NCBI GenBank assembly: GCA_965267435.1
Contig: OZ253960.1
Coordinates: 3,720,001 to 3,784,000, forward strand
From: JAWPMT01 sp965267435
GTDB taxonomy: Bacteria; Bacteroidota; Bacteroidia; Cytophagales; Cyclobacteriaceae
Reading direction: 5' to 3'
DNA: 64,000 nucleotides
Shown here: in pieces, positions 27,337-35,636 of the stretch
How the letters are laid out: each line of letters opens with the position of its first letter
Position numbering within the stretch: position 1 is the stretch's first letter
Position numbers and translations under genes: made by a program
Notes under the pieces: model-generated
Seen by the model: only the letters and a program-made list of their open reading frames with translations
The model's database searches: none
Told to the model about the DNA's origin: nothing

Positions 27337-27422
27337 GTAAATTCCTCAAGAGCAGGTATTTGCGTGTAACCCAGTGCAGATTGCTATGAGGGTGGAAGGT
27401 TAAGCGCTCAAAACCCTTCCCA
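27337..27422 (+). repeat. 5' leader of regulator 2 (second copy)
   Basis: Copy of the leader at 22717-22802. It keeps TATTTGCG, the 24-base identical block, a five-codon frame ATG-AGG-GTG-GAA-GGT-TAA (27386-27403) and the inverted repeat GGAAGG/CCTTCC (27394-27399, 27415-27420), while loop bases have changed. A separate inverted repeat GGCAAT/ATTGCC (27303-27319) lies just upstream and might end transcription of regulator 1. Confidence 0.8.
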
Positions 27423-30400
27423 ATGATTAGCTACTTGGATATTTGGAAATCACTGGCGAATGCATCAAGACGCACTACTTCGAAGCGCTTTGTGATGGCC
27501 GCAGTTTGTCTACTCTACTTCCAAATCCCTTCTGGTGGTCAGTCACTGCTGAAAACCCGGTACTTCAATGAAACTTATTACGAGACCTACCTGGATCACT
27601 TCCATGAAAATGCAACCAGTTTGCTGGTAGATTCATATGGTTACATTTGGGTAGGCACCTATTACGGCCTGTTTCGTTATGATGGAGTAAATTTTGAGCA
27701 AATCTATCGGTTCGATAAGTTCAATGAGTTTTCGTCTAGTCCGGGCCAGTTTCGCCAAGTCCTTACGGAGGACGCCAGTGGCAACATTTGGGGCAATCAC
27801 TCAAGCGGAATATTTCGAGTCAATCGAAAAAATGAAAAAGTACATGTAAGCGCCTTTCCGGATAGCACCTTTAGATTTCGTCCAACTGACATCAAAGTAG
27901 ATGGTCAAAATAACTTTTGGTTTACGAGTGGCTTCCAGGTAGGCCGTATACAATTCCCAGGAGACGATCAACTAGAAGGGGCCAATGTGCAATACTATGT
28001 GCACAGGGCACACTCCCCGGCAGAACTCTACATATTATCAATGGCCTTAGGCCAAAATAATAAAATATGGGTTGGATCGACTCTAGGGCTTTTCCAGGAT
28101 GTGTCGCCGATGAATGGCCCGATAGAATTCGAACAAGTGAATTTGACCGAATCCCCTCAGACAACAACCGTAGTCAATGCAATAACGCCGGCAAAGGATA
28201 ATCAGCTAGTGGTATATGGTCACGAACCGAATAAGGGAGGAGACGAGGTTGATTTCATACGTTTCATCGACGTAAATAGCCACGCTGTCACCCGCACCAC
28301 ATTTGAATCAAAACCTAAAATCCCAAAGAAGATTACTTACGATGCGAATAGTGGGACTTTATGGATTCTAGACAAACTTGGCTCACGCCCTCTTTATTGG
28401 CACCCCTCATCTGACCCACCAGTTAATTCCCTTCGGCTGCGCCCCGATGCCTTAGATCTTGCAGGTTCACGTCCATTCACCGATAAAATAACTGATATGA
28501 TTTTCGAACCCTTTTCAGGGAATCTCTGGCTGATAGAAAATTACCGAGGACTTCGAAAAATATCGACAATGAACCACGGATTGGCCTATGTCCCAATCAT
28601 CAGTGAGAAGGGTGTGTCCGCGGACTACAATAAACAATTGGCTGGAAGATCGGTGATCGCACAAAACAACTTCGGGGATATTTTCCTTAGTACGGAAAAA
28701 AACTATGTATTCAAAGTTGATCCCAGGAAAGATCATACGGAAACTATCGAGACCCCCGTCAATCCAGATGGCGGTTACCTTGAGCACCATAATCAATGGA
28801 AGCAAATATTTGGATCAGGAAGCAAGCTGTGGTTTTGCCAAGGCACGACAGTTGGACAAATTGATAGAAAGGGGATTATAAGTAATACTTCAGACGCCAA
28901 AAGTGTATTTCCAGATTTAGAGAAGCGAATCTATTTCGAAGGCATCTGGAACAACAAGGCATGGTTTAAATCCTGGGTAGGTAGAACTCCGAAAAGATTC
29001 GCATTTGATATGGATTCGCAAACCTTTGACTCGACAATGGTTATAGAAGTCAACGCCTATAACCCTTCAGCCTTGACTTCTGATGGGGAATTTGTTCTTT
29101 TACTCGGAACAACTGATGGTGTGTTGCTTGTCAAAGCGCCCGTAGATTCACTTGTTGTACACGGCTATGATTGGCTAGCAAAATACAAGAATAAGAACAT
29201 CATGATCCCAAACTGCTGGCCACTGAGTATATCAGTGTCAGGCTCGAACGATGCCTACATCAGCACGATTGACCGAGGAATATTGCACGTGGATGTCAGT
29301 ACCCGTGTGGTTTCGACCTACGACCGTGGACATGGTTTAAAAAGTAATGAGATCACTACCATGGTCACAACGAGTAGAGGCGATTTACTTGTTGGAAGCA
29401 ACGCAGGCTTGTCTCTGTTCGACTCCAAGAAACAAACCTTTTATACACCAGAAGCACTCGAACCGATCAAATATGTTAGCGAGTTGTTTGAGGATAGAAA
29501 GGGCTATATCTGGGTTGCCAGCCCTACTCCGCCCTCATTGTATGTCTTTCATCCCGATTCCCTCAACAGGAATCCATTTCCACCTCGCACTCTCATAACG
29601 GAGCTATTCTTGGATGACGAGCCAGTATCGATCAGCGATTCTTCCGTGCTCAAACAGTCTCTTCTTTTCACCGACGAAATATCCCTCGATCACTACAAAA
29701 ACAACATCGCCTTCGGATACCGCGGCATGCATTTTGAAAAGCCGGAGGAGAATCAATATGCCTACCAACTGAGACCTGTTCACAAGGACTGGGTCATGGC
29801 GGACAAGGTCAAGATTGCAAGATTTGCCGATCTGTCTCCAGGAGACTATATCTTCTCTGTGAAGTCCTCGAACTCGCACGGCCTGTGGGGTGACCCCACG
29901 GAATTGGCTTTTACCATCCACCCACCCTGGTACTGGTCAGCGATGGCAAAAACGACCTATCTATTACTCCTTTTCGGCCTCCTCTACACAATCTATCGAT
30001 GGCGAGTCCAGTCCATCCGAGCGGAAAACCTGAAACTCGAGGCTTTGGTCCAGGAACGCACGCTCCAGCTCGAACAACAAGCCAAACAACTGAAAGAACT
30101 CGACCAGGCCAAGACTCGCTTCTTCGCCAACATCTCCCATGAATTCCGCACGCCCTTGACGCTGATTCTTGGACCCTTGAAAAAAATGTATCAAGGAAAC
30201 TTTTCGGGCGATCACAAATCCATATACGGGGTGATGATCCGCAATGCCCAGCGTCTCTTGCGACTGATCAACCAGTTGCTGGACATTTCCAAGTTGGAAG
30301 CAGGGAAGATGGAGCTCAAAGCGGCAAAGGGAGATCTCGTACACTTCATGCAACTGATCACCGCCAACTACACCTCACTGGCAGCCGGTAAACAGATCAA

Positions 30401-31673
30401 ATACCAATTCTACCATCGACAAGACACTCTGGAAGTCTGGTTTGATCCCGACAAAATGGAGAAGATCATGACCAACCTGCTGAGCAATGCGTTCAAGTTC
30501 ACTCCGAATGGCGGGGAAGTGACCGTCTATCTTGGACAGCAGGACGACCAGGCCGAGATCGAGGTCAAGGACACAGGCATCGGCATACCTCAAGAAGACC
30601 TGGATAAGATCTTTGATCGCTTCCACCAGGTAGATGCTACCCAAACCCGGGAGCAGGAAGGTACTGGTATCGGCATGACACTGGTGAAGGAGCTTGTAGA
30701 GCTGCACCAGGGCACGATCACGGTCAAGAGTGAGGTGGAGAAAGGCACGACCTTCACCCTCCTCTTCCCACTCGGCAAGGACCACCTGCTTCCCGGAGAG
30801 ATCGTCGAAGAAGCACCGGAACTGGCACTGGAGCTGGAAGACCCCGAGGTAGTAGAAGTACTGCGGGCAGCAGCTAGGGATGACGCCGCTGTCGAAGAAT
30901 CAGATCATCCGCATATCCTGATCGCCGAAGACAATCCCGACATGCGCACCTACATACGGGAAGCGCTGGAAGGACAGTTCGATCTTTCCGAAGCCCAAGA
31001 CGGTCAGGAAGGCTGGGAAAAAGCTCAGGAATCGCAGCCCGACCTCATCATCTCCGATGTGATGATGCCACGGATGGATGGCATTGAATTGTGTGAGAAG
31101 CTGAAGACCCACGAGCTCACCTCGCACATCCCGGTCATCCTCCTAACCGCCAAAGCCGATCGCTCCAGCCGTCTACAGGGATTGGAAACTGGCGCGGATG
31201 ACTACCTGGCCAAGCCCTTCGATGAAGAAGAGTTGCTCGTCCTTATCAGCAATCGCATTGAGCAGCGCCGCCGCATGAGGGAGCGATTCAAGTCCAACAT
31301 CCACATAGGACCCAAGGAAGTCAGCGTCACCTCCGCCGACCAGCAGTTCCTCGAGAAGGCCATGGCGATCGTCGAAGAGAACATGTCCAATGATGCCTTT
31401 TCCGTCGACGACCTCGCGCAGGAAGTCGGGATGAGCAATCGCCAGCTACAGCGCAAGTTCAACGCCCTCGTCGACCAGTCCCCCAACCAGTTCATTCGCA
31501 CCATGCGACTACGTCGTGCCGCCCAGCTGCTGACCGCCAATAGCGACAGCGTCTCACAGATCGCCTACCAGGTAGGCTTCAGCTCCCTCTCCTACTTCAA
31601 CAAAGCCTTCAAAGAGGAATTTGACATGACGCCGGGCGAGTATGCGGAGAAGGGGGATTCCATTTCGAGGTAG
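27423..31673 (+). CDS. Hybrid two-component system regulator 2
   Basis: A 1416-residue paralogue with the same domain order: signal/anchor, a beta-propeller sensor region to about residue 730 (DSYGYIWVGTYYGLFRYDG near the start), a Y_Y_Y domain, a membrane helix at about 840-860, HisKA with H906, ATPase, a receiver with phosphoacceptor D1212, and an AraC domain ending MTPGEYAEKGDS. From about 60 residues before H906 the two regulators are nearly identical in protein and DNA, while the sensor halves differ widely. It probably senses a different ligand but could bind the same DNA sites. No target cluster of usual type follows. Confidence 0.95.
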   Translation: MISYLDIWKSLANASRRTTSKRFVMAAVCLLYFQIPSGGQSLLKTRYFNETYYETYLDHFHENATSLLVDSYGYIWVGTYYGLFRYDGVNFEQIYRFDKFNEFSSSPGQFRQVLTEDASGNIWGNHSSGIFRVNRKNEKVHVSAFPDSTFRFRPTDIKVDGQNNFWFTSGFQVGRIQFPGDDQLEGANVQYYVHRAHSPAELYILSMALGQNNKIWVGSTLGLFQDVSPMNGPIEFEQVNLTESPQTTTVVNAITPAKDNQLVVYGHEPNKGGDEVDFIRFIDVNSHAVTRTTFESKPKIPKKITYDANSGTLWILDKLGSRPLYWHPSSDPPVNSLRLRPDALDLAGSRPFTDKITDMIFEPFSGNLWLIENYRGLRKISTMNHGLAYVPIISEKGVSADYNKQLAGRSVIAQNNFGDIFLSTEKNYVFKVDPRKDHTETIETPVNPDGGYLEHHNQWKQIFGSGSKLWFCQGTTVGQIDRKGIISNTSDAKSVFPDLEKRIYFEGIWNNKAWFKSWVGRTPKRFAFDMDSQTFDSTMVIEVNAYNPSALTSDGEFVLLLGTTDGVLLVKAPVDSLVVHGYDWLAKYKNKNIMIPNCWPLSISVSGSNDAYISTIDRGILHVDVSTRVVSTYDRGHGLKSNEITTMVTTSRGDLLVGSNAGLSLFDSKKQTFYTPEALEPIKYVSELFEDRKGYIWVASPTPPSLYVFHPDSLNRNPFPPRTLITELFLDDEPVSISDSSVLKQSLLFTDEISLDHYKNNIAFGYRGMHFEKPEENQYAYQLRPVHKDWVMADKVKIARFADLSPGDYIFSVKSSNSHGLWGDPTELAFTIHPPWYWSAMAKTTYLLLLFGLLYTIYRWRVQSIRAENLKLEALVQERTLQLEQQAKQLKELDQAKTRFFANISHEFRTPLTLILGPLKKMYQGNFSGDHKSIYGVMIRNAQRLLRLINQLLDISKLEAGKMELKAAKGDLVHFMQLITANYTSLAAGKQIKYQFYHRQDTLEVWFDPDKMEKIMTNLLSNAFKFTPNGGEVTVYLGQQDDQAEIEVKDTGIGIPQEDLDKIFDRFHQVDATQTREQEGTGIGMTLVKELVELHQGTITVKSEVEKGTTFTLLFPLGKDHLLPGEIVEEAPELALELEDPEVVEVLRAAARDDAAVEESDHPHILIAEDNPDMRTYIREALEGQFDLSEAQDGQEGWEKAQESQPDLIISDVMMPRMDGIELCEKLKTHELTSHIPVILLTAKADRSSRLQGLETGADDYLAKPFDEEELLVLISNRIEQRRRMRERFKSNIHIGPKEVSVTSADQQFLEKAMAIVEENMSNDAFSVDDLAQEVGMSNRQLQRKFNALVDQSPNQFIRTMRLRRAAQLLTANSDSVSQIAYQVGFSSLSYFNKAFKEEFDMTPGEYAEKGDSISR

Positions 31674-32187
31674 TTGTTGCTGCTAAAAAACGCATCAAAC
31701 GGTACAAAGCAGATTGTCCAGGGAGCGCAGAAAAGAGAGGACTCAATGGCCCTAGAGTAGCCTCGTATCCGCACCAAAGTGAGCGTATCACACACCAATT
31801 CGCACTTAAAAGCGCGGAAATTGCCTTGCGCCACGGCGCGGTGGCCGGTCCAATCGCGAGGTGCGCGCAGGACTGAGCGATGGGAGCATGATTGGACCAA
31901 GGATTTTTTGCTTCGTTTTTGATCCTTCAAAAATGAAGAGCCTCCGTGGCTCCGACGGAGTCTGATGACTCATCGGAGTCCGTCAGACTGGAGCGGTGGA
32001 CAACCGAATAGTCACGTGCACCTCCCCAAAATACAATAATCACTCTCTTTTCAACGCATCTTACTAGCTAACTCCCTCCCCAAAAAACTTCCGCTTACAA
32101 CCCTCTTTCCCACCGATTCGTCCGAATTGAGCAATAGGATGTCCGATATGAGCAAAGGATAGAAAAACCTAGCTCAAAACTCTCAAA
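31674..32187. other. Non-coding region with inverted and direct repeats
   Basis: About 510 bases with no convincing gene. GGTCCAATC/GATTGGACC (31847-31855, 31890-31898) is a perfect 9-bp inverted repeat enclosing a GC-rich core. At 31950-31989 there are nested pairs: CTCCG-A-CGGAG, AGTCTGA/TCAGACT, and a direct repeat of CGGAGTC (31956, 31974). At 32121 and 32142 begin two copies of TCCGAnnTGAGCAnnAGGA-like sequence 21 bp apart, with two more variants at about 32191 and 32215. This may hold the control region of the small-gene run that follows. Confidence 0.55.
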
Positions 32188-32337
32188 ATGGCCGAAATGA
32201 GCAAAAGGAGCCTGTCGGAAATGAACAAATCCATGACGGATTTCGGCAATAGACTCCTTCCCCCCTTGCTGATCATTGCATTGTGCTTAGTCACAAAAAG
32301 AATGAATCGAAGAACACTTAATACTATAAGAAAATGA
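32188..32337 (+). CDS. Tiny reading frame 1 of the small-peptide run
   Basis: A 49-codon frame starting MAEMSKRSLSEMNKSMTDFG, followed by a short hydrophobic stretch (LLPPLLIIALCLV) and a basic tail with six arginines/lysines. Its stop overlaps the ATG of the next frame in ATGA, suggesting translational coupling. Against it: the N-terminal part is built on the same DNA repeat that continues upstream out of frame, so it could be chance. Too short to rely on codon statistics. If real, it is a small single-span membrane peptide. Confidence 0.4.
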   Translation: MAEMSKRSLSEMNKSMTDFGNRLLPPLLIIALCLVTKRMNRRTLNTIRK

Positions 32338-32483
32338 AAACTCTAAGAACAATCTCCATCAGCACCATCATCGCCTTGTTTGCCTTCGCTTGTGAGTTAC
32401 AGGAAATCAACCCCGAGGAACAGTACGAAGGCCAGGAGGTTCCATGGCTCTATGAAACTACCAGCGAGCCCCAAGGCTCATAA
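32334..32483 (+). CDS. Small lipoprotein 1 (49 residues)
   Basis: A 49-residue product starting MKTLRTISISTIIALFAFAC. A basic start, a hydrophobic core and a lipobox-like FAFAC with the cysteine at residue 20 mark it as a lipoprotein with about 30 mature residues (acidic, with QEVPWLYET). It resembles frame 4 of this run in its first 20 residues (MKTxRT...C). Preceded by an AT-rich stretch; no Shine-Dalgarno, as usual here. Function unknown. Confidence 0.65.
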   Translation: MKTLRTISISTIIALFAFACELQEINPEEQYEGQEVPWLYETTSEPQGS

Positions 32484-32512
32484 GTAGAATGCTCACCCTA
32501 ACGCACCAGAAA

Positions 32513-32662
32513 ATGAAACCTGTACAGATCATTCGACTCGGACTCCTGGTACTGATAATCACTATTATCGGAGAAGTCACAAGACCTGAATACAAGCCCC
32601 GTGCCGACCAGGCAGAAACACCCATCTACCTGGGAACGGGCGCACAGCAAGAACTTTTTTAA
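32513..32662 (+). CDS. Small single-span peptide (49 residues)
   Basis: A 49-residue product with a short N-terminal arm, one hydrophobic helix (LGLLVLIITIIG, residues 9-20) and a polar tail (EVTRPEYKPRADQAETPIYLGTG). It could be a signal peptide with a short released tail or an inner-membrane peptide. It starts 29 bases after the previous stop and 26 bases before the next ATG. Confidence 0.55.
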   Translation: MKPVQIIRLGLLVLIITIIGEVTRPEYKPRADQAETPIYLGTGAQQELF

Positions 32663-32688
32663 TCAATGTCCATCTAAATTTTAGCAAA

Positions 32689-32847
32689 ATGAAAACTGTT
32701 AGAACACTCATCCTCCTGGCAACAATCACATTTACTGGTATTGCTTGCAACCCGATTGATGATGACCTCACCATTGACAAGCCTCAACTAATTCAAGACG
32801 ATGTTCGTGTCAAAGGCGCCGATCTGGAAGTCGAGAATCCGGGTTGA
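32689..32847 (+). CDS. Small lipoprotein 2 (52 residues)
   Basis: A 52-residue product starting MKTVRTLILLATITFTGIAC, with a lipobox-like TGIAC and the cysteine at residue 20, the same spacing as small lipoprotein 1. The mature part (32 residues) is acidic (NPIDDDLTID...DLEVENPG). The last gene of the run, followed by a terminator about 90 bases later. The two lipoproteins probably share an ancestor for at least the signal part. Confidence 0.65.
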   Translation: MKTVRTLILLATITFTGIACNPIDDDLTIDKPQLIQDDVRVKGADLEVENPG

Positions 32848-32936
32848 TCAAACGAATCAAGAACAGGAACACCGACACCGCAAGATTATCACCGCCAACA
32901 CATTGAATTGGTATAGTTAAGTGTTCCTTCAGTGGA

Positions 32937-32968
32937 AAAGGAACCTCGTAAGGGGTTCCTTTCTTTTT
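32937..32968 (+). terminator. Terminator after the small-peptide run
   Basis: A perfect 9-bp stem AAAGGAACC / GGTTCCTTT with an 8-base loop, followed by CTTTTTG. It separates the small genes from the hydrolase gene. Confidence 0.88.
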
Positions 32969-33021
32969 GTCCTTAGGCGAGACCCTTTTGAACCTTTCCC
33001 CCTCCCACACGTTTCCCTCCC

Positions 33022-33876
33022 ATGGTCCGCCACCTCCTTCACTTCGAAATAGTCACACGCGAAGACACCTCCCCCTGGCTCGTCTTCCTCCACGGCGCGG
33101 GTGGGAACATCAAGACATGGAAGTACCAGCTCGAGGCATTTTCCCAACACTACAACCTCCTGCTGATTGATCTTCGCGACCACGGCCAGTCGAAAAACAT
33201 CCAGCCTGCTATCGACAAGTACACCTTTGAGCACATCAGCACTGACATCAAAGCTGTGATGGATCATGTGGGCGTCCGGAAAGCGCACTTCGTTACCCTA
33301 TCGTTTGGCAGTGTGCTGATGCAGGACTTTGCCTCGCGGTACCCTGAGAGCGTGAACAAGATCATCTTCGCTGGAGGTATCTTTAAAGGCACATGGGCGA
33401 TCAGGGCGTTTGTGCATTTCGCCAAGGCGCTCAACCTCCTCTTGCCGTACGAAAAGATGTACTCACTCTTCTCGTGGATACTGATGCCACGAGAACGCAA
33501 CCAAAAAGCGCGACGCCTCTATCAGATGCAAGCCCGCAAACTGACCCAAGCAGAATACCTGAAATGGGTCGGCTTATATGACGAGTTCTTTCGACTGCTC
33601 AGCGACTTCTTCCATCAAAGGCTGCAACATCGATCACTCATCGTGATGGGGGGAGATGACTTTGTCTTTCTCAGGGGTGCCACCCAGTTTGACCGTCGCC
33701 AAACCTTGACGCAATTGGCAGTGATCCCAACGACCGGTCACATCTGCAACGTTGAAAACCCTGCGGCCTTCAATCAGCTAGCCCTCGATTTCCTGGCAGC
33801 AAAAACATCGTCAATAGAAAAATCAGCGTCCACAGCACGGTACGGATCCAATGTACCCGTATCAGTGTCTGAATAG
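33022..33876 (+). CDS. Alpha/beta hydrolase
   Basis: A 284-residue hydrolase: oxyanion-loop HGAGG (24-28), LRDHGQS (51-57), nucleophile S94 in TLSFG (T in place of the first glycine of GxSxG), acid in GGDDFVF and histidine in TTGHICNVENP. No signal peptide, so cytoplasmic. The substrate is unknown. The last 35 codons overlap the 3' end of a gene on the other strand; residues after about 262 lie beyond the usual end of the fold. Confidence 0.85.
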   Translation: MVRHLLHFEIVTREDTSPWLVFLHGAGGNIKTWKYQLEAFSQHYNLLLIDLRDHGQSKNIQPAIDKYTFEHISTDIKAVMDHVGVRKAHFVTLSFGSVLMQDFASRYPESVNKIIFAGGIFKGTWAIRAFVHFAKALNLLLPYEKMYSLFSWILMPRERNQKARRLYQMQARKLTQAEYLKWVGLYDEFFRLLSDFFHQRLQHRSLIVMGGDDFVFLRGATQFDRRQTLTQLAVIPTTGHICNVENPAAFNQLALDFLAAKTSSIEKSASTARYGSNVPVSVSE

Positions 33877-34189
33877 CGTCATTCAAGTCCACACCTGCAC
33901 CGATTTTTCCGTGCAGTGGCACAGCATACAGAAACGTAATGGCCCAAGTCGCCACGACCATGATCAAAGCAATCAATCTGACGATACTGAAATCCTGAAA
34001 TGTACCCCAGGCATGAAGTACCACCTGTCCCAGCATCAGCGGCATGACGATGTAAGTGATGTTTTGTGTGTAGGGGACATGCCACTTCACCATCGATGCC
34101 TCGTCGTAATACATGAAGCTGGGGTACACCACCAACTGCACCATCCAGGTCAATACGACCAATCCAAAATCAACCAGCTTCAAATACAT
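33770..34189 (-). CDS. Four-helix membrane protein
   Basis: A 139-residue protein with four hydrophobic segments (about 4-22, 46-64, 70-90 and 112-132). A polar stretch with YPSFMYYDEASMVKWHVPYTQNITYIVMP lies between the first and second. I do not recognise the family with certainty; similar uncharacterised small membrane proteins are common in Bacteroidota. Its 3' end overlaps the hydrolase gene by 107 bases, tail to tail. It is divergent from the photolyase-like gene. Confidence 0.75.
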   Translation of the reverse strand: MYLKLVDFGLVVLTWMVQLVVYPSFMYYDEASMVKWHVPYTQNITYIVMPLMLGQVVLHAWGTFQDFSIVRLIALIMVVATWAITFLYAVPLHGKIGAGVDLNDAIQTLIRVHWIRTVLWTLIFLLTMFLLPGNRGLAD

Positions 34190-34269
34190 TGTCAGAGAAA
34201 ATATTTAGTTGGCAGTTCAACAAATTCGAGGGCTGTCCTGTTCTCGGATTAGAACAAAACGGGTAACGA

Positions 34270-35577
34270 ATGAAGCGGGCGTTGGTATGGTTTCGGAATG
34301 ATCTAAGGGTGCAGGACAACGTCGTCTTACATCGAGCAGCACAAGAATTTGACGAGGTCTATCCCGTCTATTGCTTTGATGAGCGAGAGTTCAGTAGATC
34401 ACCGATCGATATTCCCCGTACCGGACCTTTTCGGTCGAAGTTTCTGCTGCAGTCCGTCGATGCACTGCGCCAGTCTTTGCGAGAACTGGGAAGCGACCTC
34501 ATCATCCGACAGGGCGACCCGGTGCAGGCCATCACACAACTGGCCGAAGTCCTTCAGGCCCATTCCGTATTGGCCTCCAAAGAAGCCACCAGTGAGGAAG
34601 TGGTGATCGAGCAGCAGCTTGAGAAAGTGCTCTGGGGACTCAATATCGACCTTCGCCTCACCTGGCAGTCGACCCTCTATGGACTGGATGAGCTGCCCTT
34701 TCCCATCAAGCATCTGCCGGAAGTCTTCACTTCCTTCCGAAAGCGTGTAGAGAAAGAATCATCCATCGCCGACCCGCTGGAGGCGCCAAGGACCCTTAAT
34801 CTCATCGAAAATATCAATTGCGGAGCGCTGCCCACTATGGCGGATCTCGGTCAGCAAGAAAGTGCGTGTGATGACAGGTCCGTGCTGACATTCGTAGGCG
34901 GTGAAAAGATGGCCTGCGAGAGGCTGACGTACTATCTATGGGAGACGGATCTGATCGCGGATTATAAGCAAACCAGAAATGGCCTGTTAGGGGGCGACTA
35001 TTCCTCGAAGCTCTCACCATGGCTGGCGCTGGGCTGTATCTCTCCCAAGTCGATCTATCAGGAAGTAAAAAAATATGAGCAGCGCAGAACCAAAAACTCG
35101 TCCACCTACTGGCTTATCTTTGAGTTGGTCTGGCGTGACTACTTCCGTTTTGTAGCGCACAAGCATGGCACTGCGCTATTCCGACCTACCGGCATTAGAA
35201 ACATCCAAAAGCCCTACTATGAAAACCTGAGGAAGTTTGACCAGTGGATGCAGGGAGAAACGGGGGTGCCCTTCGTAGATGCCAATATGAAGGAGCTCAA
35301 TGCCACCGGATTCATGTCCAACCGCGGTCGGCAAATTGTAGCCAGCTACCTCGTCAACGATCTCCATATCAACTGGACATGGGGGGCGTGGTACTTCGAG
35401 TCGCTGCTGATCGACTACGATCCCACCAGCAACTGGGGCAATTGGAACTATGTGGCCGGCGTGGGCAATGACCCCCGCCAGGATCGCTATTTCAATATTG
35501 AGAGCCAGGCCTCGCGCTATGATCCCCAGGGCGACTATGTCAACCACTGGTTGGGTGAACAGCCCGTCCAGCCCTAG
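34270..35577 (+). CDS. Cryptochrome-DASH / photolyase family protein
   Basis: A 435-residue flavoprotein: N-terminal antenna domain (ALVWFRNDLRVQDNVVL; YCFDEREFSRS typical of the DASH group) and C-terminal FAD domain with SSKLSPWLALGCISPKSIYQEV, FELVWRDYFRF, TGFMSNRGRQIVASYL and DPTSNWGNWNYVAGVGNDPRQDRYFNI. These last segments hold FAD and the flavin-reducing tryptophans. DASH proteins repair cyclobutane pyrimidine dimers in single-stranded DNA and may act in light sensing. Monocistronic here. Confidence 0.93.
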   Translation: MKRALVWFRNDLRVQDNVVLHRAAQEFDEVYPVYCFDEREFSRSPIDIPRTGPFRSKFLLQSVDALRQSLRELGSDLIIRQGDPVQAITQLAEVLQAHSVLASKEATSEEVVIEQQLEKVLWGLNIDLRLTWQSTLYGLDELPFPIKHLPEVFTSFRKRVEKESSIADPLEAPRTLNLIENINCGALPTMADLGQQESACDDRSVLTFVGGEKMACERLTYYLWETDLIADYKQTRNGLLGGDYSSKLSPWLALGCISPKSIYQEVKKYEQRRTKNSSTYWLIFELVWRDYFRFVAHKHGTALFRPTGIRNIQKPYYENLRKFDQWMQGETGVPFVDANMKELNATGFMSNRGRQIVASYLVNDLHINWTWGAWYFESLLIDYDPTSNWGNWNYVAGVGNDPRQDRYFNIESQASRYDPQGDYVNHWLGEQPVQP

Positions 35578-35636
35578 GGAGCATCTCGGGCCTGACGGGA
35601 TTTGCTTAATTTACCTGCTCGCAAAACTGCTGACCC

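Noticed and set aside
31592..31930. 112-codon minus-strand frame downstream of regulator 2
   Set aside because: It begins inside a GC-rich inverted repeat and runs into the regulator's 3' end; composition and overlap argue against a gene.
32139..32162. Very short frame MSDMSKG just before tiny frame 1
   Set aside because: Seven codons built on the direct repeat, in another frame; no reason to call it a gene.
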